From Phycomyces nitens (lineage: Eukaryota; Mucoromycota; Mucoromycetes; Mucorales; Phycomycetaceae): a DNA stretch of 64,000 bases. Location: assembly GCA_022702545.1 (NCBI GenBank), contig JAHRBC010000007.1, forward strand, positions 1,116,001 through 1,180,000. The letters run 5' to 3'. A model generated the notes under the pieces. The model saw only the letters and a program-made list of their open reading frames with translations. It searched no databases and was not told the origin of the DNA. This document shows, piece after piece, positions 21,501 to 33,900 of the stretch. Numbering within the stretch: position 1 is the first letter of the stretch; every line of letters begins with the position of its first letter. The position numbers were made by a program, and so were the translations under genes.

Positions 21501-22755
21501 CTAGAGATGCCTAGCTGAGCAGCACCGTCTACCAACAACAAAAAAAGAAGAAGACATTAGGATCTGAATCTCTCGATTCAAGAGTACATACGAATGTCGA
21601 CATAGCTCTGGATATGTCTTTGACTCATTTGAATGAACAGCTGTCAATACAAAACAGTTAGGATCCCTCAATGTCTTTGGAGCCCATTGTGTCTTACCTT
21701 TGTTTCGTCGTATTTATGAACGTCTCTGATACCACTGACCATCAGTATTCTCAGACACTTTAAGCATGTAGAAGTGATCTCTAGCTCTTCTATTGTGCGT
21801 GCTTTGGCAGAAGGGTCGGCAATAAGATTGATATTGGTCATGTATGCAATTGTTCTCTCAGTATAGGTTGCGTACACCTGGGCTATTGTTTGGAACGTCC
21901 TTGGTGCCAGTGCGGCAAACTGCTTTCGCCCAGCCGACAAAAGACGTGTGCTAAGCTCAGACAACACTTCATATAGCATACTGAGGGCACGGTCATGAAT
22001 GATCCGGGATTGTTCATTGTCGCCCGAGCTAGTGGTCTCAATAGCCTGGATCAGGGTTGGCAAAAGCTCTGGCCTGTTTTTCACAAGGAGTATTAGCGCA
22101 ATAAAACTCTTGATTAGCACACACACCATTCATTTGGAAAGTCTAGACGCGCGATACGGGCCACAATGATGGCATTCTGAGCAGCAAGCTAATGATAATT
22201 TGTAATAATAATAATAATAATAATAATGTTATCATCAAGACAAACCGTTTATACCAAGAATCATGTCTATGCTTATATGTCTACCTTTTTGCTAGGCTCG
22301 TCCAGAAATTGAAGTAGTCTCAACCGAATGGCCACCTTTTCCTCTGGTGCAATAGGGCTACAACAATAAATAGTGTCTATAAATGCCTTGTTGTGTGTGT
22401 GTGTCTATCTATATCTTATTTGAACTACTTTTTTGCCGTTCTTCTCCAAAAGCGATCAATACCGTTCTTGAGGTAGATGCCGCTTAGGAATCGGACATCA
22501 TGATGCACAGAACGATCGTAAAATATATCCTTTACATTTCAAACATTAGGAATTTATTGATTTAGAAATTCTTCTTCAAAAAAAAAACACATAGTTTAAA
22601 GAACAAGAACAAGGTTTCTTTACCTGCAATGTAGCAAAGAATTGACTAGCATTCTCCCATTGCTTCAACATTTCTTCTGCCTGTCTCATTCGTCCATAGT
22701 CTTGGGAGGCTGCCTCGTGCAGAACTGTCAGCAATTGGGTTCGTGGATCCGCCAT
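18516..22755 (-). CDS. KAP120: Kap120 / importin-11, karyopherin-beta nuclear transport receptor (1007 aa)
   Basis: Karyopherin-beta that carries cargo through nuclear pores with Ran. Twenty exons on the minus strand: 22755-22624, 22529-22429, 22357-22285, 22188-22127, 22073-21698, 21640-21592, 21528-21325, 21267-21166, 21117-20894, 20795-20705, 20656-20512, 20463-20142, 20083-19970, 19918-19844, 19768-19571, 19504-19319, 19255-19097, 19036-18879, 18835-18754 and 18686-18516. Every junction keeps frame. The N-terminus has the importin-beta domain pattern (RQAEEMLKQWE…YLKNGIDRFWR). Internal marks are LFKDAVYCGLGLG and SFKILRRRIAWLVGRWVSEG, typical of the IPO11/Kap120 group. The length matches yeast Kap120. 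One intron (22202-22226) carries an AAT microsatellite. Confidence 0.92.
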
Positions 22756-23075
22756 TGTGCGTAGATCGATTATACTAGGGATTTGATAATCCTTTGAAGA
22801 ATATATAAAGCTTATATATGTCGAGTGTGACTTTAAAAAGCCAAGTTGATAAAATTCTCGGAATTTCTATATATGTATATGTATGTATATAAAAATGGAA
22901 TCCCATATCTTTTTATCTTTATCCTTTTCTTTTTGGTATTGAAAATAAAATATGGTATTGGTATTGGTGAGGGTGGGGAAGTGCAGATATGGCACCAAGA
23001 TCAATCTATATGATTTAGAATGTATATATGGGTATACAAAATACATTGGATTTACTTCTTCTTTTTGTTGTTGTT
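22756..23075. other. spacer between KAP120 and nicastrin
   Basis: 5' flank of KAP120 and 3' flank of nicastrin. A GTATTGGTATTGG-type short repeat lies near 22935-22965. No gene. Confidence 0.5.
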
Positions 23076-25753
23076 TCAATCAGTCTTGAAGGTCTTTTTC
23101 AAAAACTTTCGGCCAAATATCACGGCCACTATGCTGATCAATGTCCACAGTACTCCAACAACCAGCTCTATAACCTGGTGCTTTGTAGATGTCACCAAGA
23201 ACAGGCGCATCGTGGGTGAGTCCCAGCTTTGATTGGAAACATTTGGTCAGTCAGTCAGTCAGGCAGTCTGTCGAATTGGCAGCTTTGGTTCCATGACTTA
23301 CGTGCTTTCTGTCCAGGTGCCCTTTGTTGGATCAGTTACGCTCACCTTGCCCGTCGATTCATCGTATGTAAGACCGGTTCCATACGCATCATGGTATGCT
23401 GTCATTGTCGACACGCATTGTCGCTTGATACAGTACTCGCCAGAAAGACAGTCCAGCATCGTAGAGCAGCTCGCAGATACAAGTTCACTGATATTTCGTC
23501 TGATTCCTGTCATGTCTCCGAGAAATGTGAATGCAAAACGAGACAAGAGTTGCGGTTGTGGGTTCACAAATGAAAATACTGAAGTATAATGGCTCAGGCG
23601 TCCTACATTTGTCACTATCCATACAGCAGCATATTTAGTTTACCAATACACATCAATTCAATATACACCCACCATTAAAGTAATCCTTCATCATTGGGCA
23701 CGAGAAATTCATGGCAAGGCAATCGAGAAGAGCAGACACCAGCGTACAGTTTGCAGTAATTGAATCGGCCGGGATAATTGTGGGGGCCCCTTCCTGAGCC
23801 TGTGAAAATACTGTTTTTGCCGTTGCATCGGCAAGTCCACATATCGATTGTGCCATTAGATTCAAATCAACCCTGTCGTCCATGTCACTATTGTAATAGC
23901 TGTACAGATTGTATTAGAGTCGATTCACAAGCTAATGCTTTTTTATTTTTACCTTCCAAACTCTTTTTGAAAATCGGTCAGGACCACTGTCTTTATGTTT
24001 CTATTCTTTTGAAGAAAGCTCATTGCACTACTTGGTGGCAATTTGCGCTGGTATCCATCTTGATTGGCATCCTGGATCGAATTTTGGGCATTCTGGCCAG
24101 GTAATGATAGATTGTTCTTTTGGAGGCTGGCAACCACCGACTGTGCCAAGTCTGGGTTGTCTACATGAGCCCAATAGCTACTGTAGTTTGAATTGAGTCC
24201 GGAAACAGAGTTGAATTCGATCAAGGAATCAATATTGTCGACATTGATTCGCTTAAAGTCCATAGATCTGACGCATGGAAATGTACAGGGCGCATTTGAA
24301 AAGGGACAAACAGATGCCCTTGTTGCATTTGTACATTGAAATGGGGCTGATATGTCTTGTACAAACCGCTGTGAGCCTGCAAACCCCCATGCCTCTGCTG
24401 TGAATGCCGTGTATATAATGTGCTTTGGTAATGATTCTAGAGAAACAGGTGCCTAGGATACACAATGTTAACAAGCTTAGGGATCTAGTAAACCAAACCA
24501 TACCCGACTGAGAGACTCTGCTACTGCCAAGAGAGCAACCAGGCCTGACAAGGAGCTTGTCACTCCATCTGTCAAGTCATGGAACATGGACCGACTATCA
24601 AGACTGGCAGTCAATACGATGCTTTTTTTCCCGTCATCAGCAGCCATTTGGTGCGAATGGGAAGAGAACACGGATGTACCACCGACTACCTGGCACCATC
24701 CTAAAACCAGGATTGAGTTGGTTTGACGCTTGGTAAAGTCCAGTACTTTTTTTTTCTTTACCTCTTCTCAGACACGTCTCAGAGTCTATGGCAGCCCACA
24801 TAAAAAGCTTGAAATCAATGGCCTGCAAAGGGTATTCTGTATATTGCTTCTCGAGGTTGAATGCAACGCCCTATTCGTTTCGTTTCTTATCAGACCATCA
24901 TTTGTAATCTACCCAATATCCCATTATTACCCGCATAACGGTATTAAACACTTGTTTCGACATGGTATCCACAGGGTTCAGTCCAAATACAGGAAACGGA
25001 AGATCATCTTCCACAAGACCTTGTCCCTAATAATCATAAACACTCGCATCAAAAAAAAACCAATTGTGTTTCTGAATAGAGAGAGAGAGAAACCTTACAC
25101 TAGGATTCCAAATGTACTGATCTGGATCATTTGCATAGAGCCCAAACTGACAGTTTGGACAATTTGTATCAGGCGAACTCAAAGATTGCTCTGATACCAT
25201 TGATGATGCACGCAAAAGAACAATCAGTCCACTGATGCACCTTGCACTGTCCAGGGCATCAATGTTTGCCCTATTTGCCAGCAATTTATTAATGTGGTTT
25301 GGAATACGAGTATTACAAACCTCGTCAGTAGATTATACGGCATCACAGCAGCATATTGTTGTTTGGCTCCTCTGTTTGTTGACACAAACTTGTCAATCTC
25401 ATCTTGAGATTCCAATTGATACAGAATCCCACCAGCACCATTGGGAACTATTGAAAACTGAATCAATAAATGATTTATTATTGTTTTGTAATTTGTAATC
25501 TGTAATTTGTAAATTTGTTACCATGGCATCCTATTTGCCCGGTTGCATTCAGCAGTCTGACACATGGCCAGTTGGCTACATTGGTGTAAATGTAAGGATA
25601 CAATGATGATGCAATGTCCTGTGCTAGTCCAAGAAGCACAATTTAGTATCGACATCATTAAACCAAGATTATAAAAAAAAATTAAAACGCACAAAGAGCA
25701 CTTGTTATCCAGGATCCAAGTAATGCTAGCCTGATTATTGAATACAGACGCAT
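23076..25753 (-). CDS. NCSTN: nicastrin, gamma-secretase subunit (684 aa)
   Basis: Nicastrin is the large glycosylated subunit of gamma-secretase, with presenilin, APH-1 and PEN-2. Exons on the minus strand: 25753-25693, 25623-25522, 25447-25321, 25270-25099, 25026-24931, 24870-24762, 24700-24504, 24452-23953, 23899-23673, 23614-23302 and 23226-23076. A signal peptide (about 1-20) is followed by PCVRLLNATGQIGC, which matches the nicastrin N-terminus. Then come NCPNCQFGLYAN, MWAAIDSETCLRR, a LTASLDSRSMFHD block (peptidase-like fold), WTEST…TMRLFLVTS and one C-terminal membrane helix (about residues 645-670). The region equivalent to human ETFDYIGS reads EAWGFAGS: the Glu is kept, while Asp and Tyr are replaced. 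The length is close to human nicastrin (709). Exon 1 uses a GTGCGT donor and is the least certain part. Confidence 0.93.
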
Positions 25754-25986
25754 ATATATATTTAAAAAAAAATAGAGAGAGAGAGAGAGAGTGGACCAAA
25801 TGAAATTACTGCATTGACACTTTGAGCAACCAAACCTTGAATAATTGCATAGATATCACACGTGACACACAGCCTTTAACAAACAATATTTTATCATTGA
25901 ACTTTTTTTATTATTGAAAAAATAAGCAGAGTCAGTATGAATCAATGACTTCTTTACATCTAAGCAGTAAAGACATATGCGTGGGT
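25754..25986. other. short spacer between nicastrin and TPS2
   Basis: 5' flank of nicastrin, with a GA microsatellite at about 25772-25791, and the 3' flank of TPS2. No gene. Confidence 0.5.
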
Positions 25987-28029
25987 CTAGGGATGTGTTT
26001 GTGAAAGGAGTCTAAGGCATTCGACCACCTCATAGCTAGAATCTACGTGCCAATTTGCCATTGTTTTCTTCTCGGGTGGCCCGACTGTAATTGAGAACAA
26101 GGAGACGTTTCCTTCTATAGACGACAGCTGTGAAGAGGAGCTAGAGGGACTAGAAATGCCCTGGGGTGAAGCAGGAACTATTTGCTGCTGATTAAGGTGG
26201 ATGGCAGATGTTATATGGCCATTGCTAAGCATACGGAACATGTCTTCGTCTGTCTTGTCATCACCAGCACAGATAACCATGTCCGCGTCAGGGTTTTGGG
26301 ACAATATTCGCTTCACAATCTCACCCTTGTTGATCGCCATTGGTCTAACCTCTAGATTCTTTTTTCCTACCAATATTTCCACTGGAAGCTTGGATACGAT
26401 TGCATTCTCAAGGTGGTTCTGACACTCTTTTGCTTGGAAAGCACTAGGTTTTTTTTTCTTTTTTTTAAGTAACAGACAAAAATATCTTGCTAAACCTACC
26501 CATAAGTTGCGTCTGCGTTGCGGTAGTGCCAAGTAATAGAAGACTTTTTGTACTCTACCATGCTGCCCTGAGTGCGCTCGGTGTAGTACTCGAATATCTC
26601 GGCCACATCTTGCTTCCAACTCATGTCCACATTAGATACAATACTTGTCCATTTGTCAGCACCTGGTGGCTTTATGTAACATCCATGCTCAGCACTGAGT
26701 CCAATGTTGTCCACCTTGCTGCCTATCCATTCATCAAGTGTGGTCTGGTCACGGCCAGATATGATCCATACAATATTGGAAGGATCTTTGCAAAGGGCCC
26801 CAAGACTGGCCAGCATCCCCTCTGAGGGTCTAGCATCAGAGGGAAGGGATACTATGGGTGTCAGGGTGCCCTAGGAAAACATATTAGCCAACTGCTGTGT
26901 TGCTAAAAAAACACATCCACTTACATCATAGTCAAAGAACATTAGCCTCTTCTTGGACCCAACATATGTGTTCCTAAGGGCATCCACATTCAATGCTGGC
27001 GTAGAATGGGACTGCAAAAACTGTTCTTCGGTGCAACTGACAAGCCCTTTGACAAATGAATGTGCCCAGAAAGATGCCGTGTGGTTTGTTACATGGTTAT
27101 AGAGTTGCTATATATATATAAAAGACAGATATCAGTAGGGTCATGGTAATGGATGACCTACCCCATGTCTGGAAAGCTTCTCTTCTGGGGACATTATCAA
27201 GGCGTCATTCAATGCCTTGGCCACTCCAGCATAGTCCCAGGGATTGACCAGAATAGCTGCACTAAGGGAACCTGCTGTTCCAGCAAACTCTGAAAGGATC
27301 AGTGGACTGTGAGTCTCATGTTGGCAGATAATGTACTCAAACGAGGTTGTATTCATGCCATCCCGGACACATGTTATGAGACCAGCATCGGCCACTGACA
27401 AGAGGGCATAGTACTCATCCCGGTCAATGTCCTGGTGGTAATAATGGACTGGAGTGAACTCGAGTGAGCCAAACAGACTGTTGATATGGCTCACTGTCTC
27501 GGACACCTTTGTTTCCAGCTTGGAATGGTCCCCAAAGGTTGGAGTGGCCACTTGGATAAGAACAACCTTGTTGCGCCATTCAGGGTAGATTGCCAGAAAT
27601 TTCTCAAATGCATGAAGTTTCTGAAGTACACCCTTTGTGGAATCGAGCTTATCGCGCCCAATGATGATCTTCTTGCCAGCATACATATCCCTGATTGCGC
27701 TCATCTTTGGCTCCACTCCTGGCTGTTGGCGGAACGTATGGACGCGCTGGACATCAATGCCGATTGGAAATGCGCCGACTGACACGATCTGGCCATTGGA
27801 ATTGACGCCAACCTGGGTGGACTCACAGCCAAGCACACGCGTGCTGGATGAAATAAAGTGCCTGGCGTATGAATATGTCTAGAGGCCAATGGTTATGTAT
27901 AGGCCTGTTTGTGCGTTTGTATTTACCTGAAAGCCTACAAGATTGGCCCCAAGCATACCCTGCAGAATTTCATTTCGAGCTATACACAAAAGAACAGGGC
28001 ATTGAGAAAGGCTAGCTAATACCAATCTT

Positions 28030-28068
<39 letters not shown>

Positions 28069-29047
28069 GAAGAGGGCTCCTTACTTGTCAGACAGCGGAA
28101 GATTTCCGAGCTAGGAAATGTTGCATGGAAGAAAAGGCCAACGGGAGCATCTGGAATAGAGGCCCGTAACATCTCAGGAACCAACAAAAGGTGGTAGTCG
28201 TGGATACAGACTGTGAGACCTGGTTAGTTGTACAATATTAAGGATTAATAAAATACATACTTGTGTCGCCCTGACGGTATGTTTTTATGATTGTGTCTGC
28301 AAACTGGCGGTTCACAGCCACATAATCAGCCCAGTTCTTCTTTTCGGCTTGTCCGTTTGTAGAATCCGACCAAACGACATAGTGGAACAATGGCCAGAGC
28401 ACTATAAATGCATGAGCCAAGGCAAGACTCTCCTGGTAGGTTTACTTGCCTTCCTTGCAATATCCTTCGTAGTGGCCGTGGGACTTGTTGTCAAGAAAGA
28501 TGGGCACAATGTTGCCTGTCTGCCAGAGCAGCTTCTCCAGAGCAGTCTTGTCCTCGGCTGTCATGTCCTGGGGTGGAATGGTTTTTTTGGTGCCCTTTAC
28601 TCGAATTGGGCCTGTCCATCCAATGTGAATTGTTTCCCAAGACTGACCAAGGCTGTGGACGCCTGCATAGAGCGCTGCATGACCCCGTCTCTCGACCACT
28701 GTCCAATCAGCAGCAGTGAACTTGATTCTCAAGGTGTTTCCTCTGTGGTGATGGCGGGCCAGTTTGGAGATTGGGGCCCCCAGGACAGGATTGTCTAGGG
28801 TGGTAGTGGTGCTGGTGGCGGTGGTGCTGGTGCTGGTAGCGGTGGACTGGCTGGCAATGGCCGTGGTTTCTACGGCAGATTCAACGGAAACATAGGACCG
28901 AGATGGTTTGGCTGCCCTAAGGATATTGTATGGAATCTGATGGGTTACGGTGATAATCCTTCCCTCAATGCGTGGAAGATGTCCAGAGAGAGGCAGAAAG
29001 TGGGCAACCTTTTCTGGAGTGAGTTCAGGAATAGCAGATTCCACCAT
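25987..29047 (-). CDS. TPS2: trehalose-6-phosphate phosphatase with TPS-like domain (884 aa)
   Basis: Converts trehalose-6-phosphate to trehalose, a stress protectant and reserve sugar. Exons on the minus strand: 29047-28450, 28401-28261, 28219-28085, 27979-27927, 27878-27162, 27107-26925, 26870-26500 and 26443-25987. The N-terminal GT20 domain shows KEVLWPLFHY, HDYHLLLVPE and GRDKLDSTKG. The C-terminal HAD phosphatase has the nucleophile motif DYDGTLTP (split by an intron after DYD) and AGDDKTDEDMF, so phosphatase activity is expected. The length resembles yeast Tps2. Unusual points: a Thr/Ser run near residues 65-85 encoded by a GTGGTG-type repeat, a Ser-rich loop near the end, and intron 1 with a GC donor (GAAG|GCAAGT) demanded by the frame. 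AGGGG boxes lie upstream. Confidence 0.93.
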
Positions 29048-29625
29048 GGTAGAATTGTGAAGCTGTGGGGGTTGGGAGAAGAGAGTGTGATGATTGATTT
29101 ATAGAAATCATTATGTAGGCACAATGGGCTGTCCTGATCATGGGGTTATCGCTTGGACCAAAACGCTCACTTTATCAAGGCATCTGAGTTTACGGTGAGT
29201 TTTTTTTTGTTTGCCCTGAAGAACCCTTTTTTTTGTTGTTGTTTTTGTTGTTGCAAGCGTTGAATTCGGGATTGACTGACTGGCCATGTACCAAACATTA
29301 ATATGGTTAGAATAATTTAATTGTACACAATGGCCATTGATGCAAAATAGCTCAAGTAATCCCGCATTGTCCTTTAAAGAAGATCTCGGAAGACCTAAAC
29401 TTTGTTTTTACTGATTTTTAAAGAGTTGGAATGATTTCAAAGTGGACAAGGGAGGGGAGAGGGGAGGGGGAGGGATGTCCTTGTTGGCCTAGAGTGAATT
29501 GCTTTTTTTATTATTATTTTATAATTATTATTATTGTTGTTGCTGGAAGAGTACAGTTTGTCTCATTGCTTTCCATGGGTTGACATTTCTGATGCCTAGA
29601 GTATACTTTAGCAATCCTTTCATGT
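29048..29625. other. TPS2 promoter region
   Basis: 5' flank of TPS2 (-) and 3' flank of the FHA gene (-). It holds a purine-rich tract with three AGGGG boxes (listed separately) and A/T-rich DNA. No gene. Confidence 0.5.
29453..29469. promoter_or_regulatory. cluster of three STRE-like AGGGG boxes upstream of TPS2
   Basis: AGGGG occurs at 29453, 29460 and 29465, about 0.4 kb upstream of the TPS2 start codon. In yeast, CCCCT/AGGGG stress elements drive trehalose genes through Msn2/4. Whether this fungus uses the same code is unknown; a simple G-rich repeat is the alternative. Confidence 0.35.
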
Positions 29626-30970
29626 TCAATTCACAATACCTTGATAGTCCTCAGCATCAGTCTCGGTCCTGATCCGCTTGAAAGGCAGTTCAGACATGCT
29701 AGTTGGATCTGTTGGGCTGCCATCTCGGTCCAAACTGTTTATATCATTACAATTGCTATTAATATTAAGATGATGATTATTGTTATTATTATTATTATTG
29801 GAAATAAGCCATGTACTGTAGACATCAGCAATACTGATTCCAAGCAAAGGCTCACTTCCCAACCAAGGTGTCTCGGCCGAGTCAGGATCCCTGGGAGATT
29901 GGCTAATGTATCCTGGAGACCCAATCGAATTGAATTCAAAATCCTCATAAATATCCTGCGAAATATGAGATTCTCCAGGGTCCTCCTGTACATCCCAAGT
30001 CCATTGGGCCTCGTCTGATTTTGGCTGGGATGCCGTATGGGAAAAGTCGGTAAGATAAAAGTGAGGGCTCCTAACCAGCATGCTAAGAATGATTTCCTTT
30101 TAGGCAGGATATTAGTCAAACACTTTGTTGGACAGCCCAGTCGAACCTTGTTGAATTCACTTTTATCGCTATCTTTGGCATGCTGGTAGACAAACTCCAC
30201 AATCTCCTTGGTAGACCGGCGATTTGGAGTGGATCTTTGCAAGAGATTCAGGATCTGTCCTAGGGCCCCATCGTCGTCCACATGCTGGACAGAATCGTTT
30301 TCTGAACTGGGTGTGGCTGCCTCTGAACCATGTGCGGTTGACTGTGTGTTTGGCAATACTTCTTGGGGTGGCCCAGAGTAGCCATCAGGAAGGATAAATA
30401 CAGACTGGACGCCTCCAATATCCAGCAGAGATCTATATTATTGGCCTTAGTTTTTGTGCTAGTCCAAGAGACCTCTGGTTTACCCTGTACTTAGTCCAAT
30501 GGGTGGATCTCCTCGCTTCTTGACCAAGTGACCGACCTTGATACTATTTCTCCCTGCCACCCTGATTTCCCATCGTTTTCTCCGAGGATTGTACTTTATT
30601 TCCGCGTGTCGTCGTGAGATTGCCTTTGAGGACCCAAGACCAATATAGACCTCGCCGACTCTGGGGGTTTGTTTGTCTTGGTCTGTCCGTGACCTACCCA
30701 ACACGGCTGATTCGGTTGTGATATAGCAAGTCCAATTAAACCCAGCCAATTTTGGGTACAAATGGGTGGTCTCTGTAGGAACCTGTTCTGCTTGGACTTG
30801 GACATCAGTTCTGGAATCGATCAACAGATGAAGTCCTTTGTGTCTCTCTGACACACTAAACTATGGTGGTAATGAGCAATGACTTAGTTTTTTTTTTTGC
30901 TTTTGGGGGGAGGCATTGTGGTACTTGCCGAGTCAATAACCAGCTCCGAGCTATTAGGTGGACTGCTCAT
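29626..30970 (-). CDS. FHA-domain nuclear protein, Fhl1-like FHA without a forkhead domain (391 aa)
   Basis: FHA domains bind phosphothreonine peptides. Exons on the minus strand: 30970-30929, 30860-30484, 30432-30147 and 30096-29626. The FHA core runs from about residue 48 to 155: GFNWTCYITTESAVLGR, then SKAISRRHAEIKYN, then GRNSIKVGHL and GSLLDIGGV. The SRRHA and GRNS motifs are the usual ligand-binding loops. Sequence style is closest to the FHA of Fhl1-type ribosomal-protein gene regulators, yet the winged-helix forkhead of Fhl1 is not present. The rest is acidic and Ser/Asn-rich, with a poly-Asn run. Exon 1 (14 codons) is joined by a GC donor (TCG|GCAAGT); this first junction is plausible but not proven. 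Confidence 0.72.
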
Positions 30971-33900
30971 GTTTTAAATCAAAGTAAAAATTATAGTGAC
31001 AATACACTCATCTCAACCAGTGTTCAAAATAAGAATAATAATAATTGAATCGGCTGATCACGTGCCAGCACTTCCATTGAACAAACCTTTGCTTTATTAA
31101 TCAGAGTATGATTTCATCCTACTCAAACCTGCCAAGTAGCCTGTGTGTATGTGGGTGTGGGGGAGGTAATAGTCTTGATAAATACTTGCTTTCTTTCTTT
31201 CTTTCTATTGGAATCAGTCATCGGCAAATCTACTCAAATAGGCCTAATTATCACTCCTTTATTTTTGGGCTCTTAATTGGTGTCAACGTTGACATTGGCG
31301 TTGTGTGTAACATGATTAACTTTTTTGCCAGACTGATCAAGACCAAAAGAGAGAGAGTGCAACCCAAGCAGTCTGGATGGGGGAGGGGGAGGGAGAGAGT
31401 GTTTGATTGATTTGATTAGCTTGATTAGCTTGGAATCAGCCACATTATTAATAAGCACCATAATTGGACCATGTAATGTAATGGCAGAGTATCTGTGGTG
31501 GATAGCAAATGTCTAGTGAAAGTTTGCAGATTTGAATTGTAAATCTTGCCTTCTTTATTCAGCTTTACCAGTGGGATATGAAACAAGGCTGAATGTTCCA
31601 TCTAGAGTTGATTGATATTAGATGAAAAGGTATTAAAAGGTGGTTAGGGGAACCAGGCGGTATTATCCGTACAAACAGCTCAATTATGGCGTCATTGAGA
31701 CAACAAGGAGTCCGAGACAACAGCCGAGGCTACTGTTTTGTTTTGGAAACATGATATTCTATGCCTTGATTATGAGTACGAGACATATGGATAAAGACAT
31801 CTTTAAAACGACTCTTGTTGGGCGAATCAATTATATCTGGTGTCCAGAAATCTATTGTGAATTTTACTTTGTAATAATTCTTTCTTTACTGCACTTACTC
31901 GTACTTTAATGCCAAGTCTTGTGTATGGTAGCCAAGTAAATGATGTTTAAAAGCAATGGGTTCTCGATATTGGTGTTCAATATACTCTATTTATTATTAT
32001 TAGTATTTTCATCTTCTTCTTTTTATGGTTTTCTGCAGCTTGCCCCAATATATCATAAAACTTTACTTTTTGTAGTGTATACCAAATATTGTTATGATTT
32101 GTTCAAACAAACCAATATTTGACCAACAATCTCTCTTTTTATTATTATTATAAACTTTTTTTTATGTTTATGGTTTTTATTTGGGCGTCAATTAGCAAGA
32201 TGTATATCAATTGTCCAAGAAAATCAAACTTCAAAATATTATTCTTTTATTTTTACCAATGTATATTTTCAAGAATCCAAAAGGCACTCGTGTGGTGTAT
32301 TCCAAGTATTAGATAGTAAACTAATTTTAAACCAGATAAATATACGATACTAAAAGACACCAAGGCATAAAGTAACCCCACATTGAAAAAAAAGGTTATC
32401 AGATCTTTATTCGATTGCTACCTTTAACTGTGCTGCTTTCCTACTTTGATGATTCAACAAATCCACATCTTGTCAATTAAATAATTTGTCTTTAGATTTT
32501 AGTTTGACGGTAATATGAGGTACAAGCAGTGCAGATCATTCTAGTTGAGAATTAATTTTATAAACAATCTAATGGAAATGATCGGGTGGACTGATAATGG
32601 CAATTACACATATTTTTTTTGGTTAATATGCCCTGCTTTGTTTTAATAGCTTTTATATTTTTTACAGGACATGTAATATTTTAATAAAAAAATATCAGTT
32701 TATTGTACTATAGGATATTTTATATAAACCATTTGGGAAACAGTTGCCTTGTCATTTTGGTTGGCGTAATTGTTGGCGTTGGCTTTGTTATTGTGACCGA
32801 GGATGTTTTCAGAGGTTTTTTTTTGCCTTTAAAAGTATTTTTTCCCGACCCAAATTGTCTCTACTCTTCAATTGGTATTCTTGATGAGCAGGTTAGCATG
32901 TATGGATTTTTAGGCATGTCCTCTCGCCCTTGGGCATATTATATTATCACTCGACTGGTTGTCATTATACTGGCCATGGTTGATTCAAGCTTGGTAGGTC
33001 GTAGTAGATTGTGTACAATGTTGGCAGCAAAGCAGGTTGCCTTGAGTGTACATTTGCCGTTTGCAGTGACTCTTCTCATTATTTTTTGCATTTATAAAGC
33101 ACTGCATGAAATTTGATTTGGCAGTGGAGTACAAGACAGATGAAAAAAAGAAAAGAAAGAAAGCAGACTGCAAACAGATTCGATTGTGCTATTATCATAT
33201 GGCGTGACCAAATGATCCATATTTACTATCCTTCCAAGCTCTCCCGAATTATAAACTTTGCTCCTGGCGGTTTCTGCAGGCCTACAATAATTTAGGCACC
33301 AAGATTCCAAGGACAATTGTATTGTTATTGACAAATATATATATATATAGATTCCACACATTGCTGTAAAATTGGACGAGTGGCCAGCGTCAACTGTTGA
33401 TGCGAATGAAAGATATACCAATATCATTTCAATGACATTTTTGGTTATACTAATTGGGTTAAACGTTTATATAATTGTAACCATTGGTTTGGGTATGTAG
33501 TTATTTTATATTGGTATATTTATCTGCTACTTTTTGAATCGATTGTTGTTGTTTTCTTTCACTTTTTAATTGAATTTAACACACTGATTGTACCATCAAA
33601 ACCGTTTTATTTGGCCATTTATCTTCTTTTATAACTATTATATAAATATAATAAAAAATAGATAGCAAGTTTCTTTTTTGTTAAATTCTATATAAGACTA
33701 GTTTCTAAAGTGTTTGGACCACGGTGGGACAGGAATAGCAGTATCACGGTTGATTGATCACTATGGCTACAAACTTTGGTAACCGCCACATATTTGCCCA
33801 ATGTATGTCTGTTGGACAACATTTTGTTGCCATGATACAAAGGCCATATACTGTCTTTTTTTATCATTAGCCGAGAGATCAATTCTTATAATGGCCTTTA

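Noticed and set aside
28349..28798. 149-codon plus-strand frame opposite TPS2
   Set aside because: Exact antisense shadow of conserved TPS2 exon 1.
32703..33116. 137-codon plus-strand frame in the gene-poor region
   Set aside because: Hydrophobic, A/T-driven composition, no splice context and no family resemblance; treated as chance.
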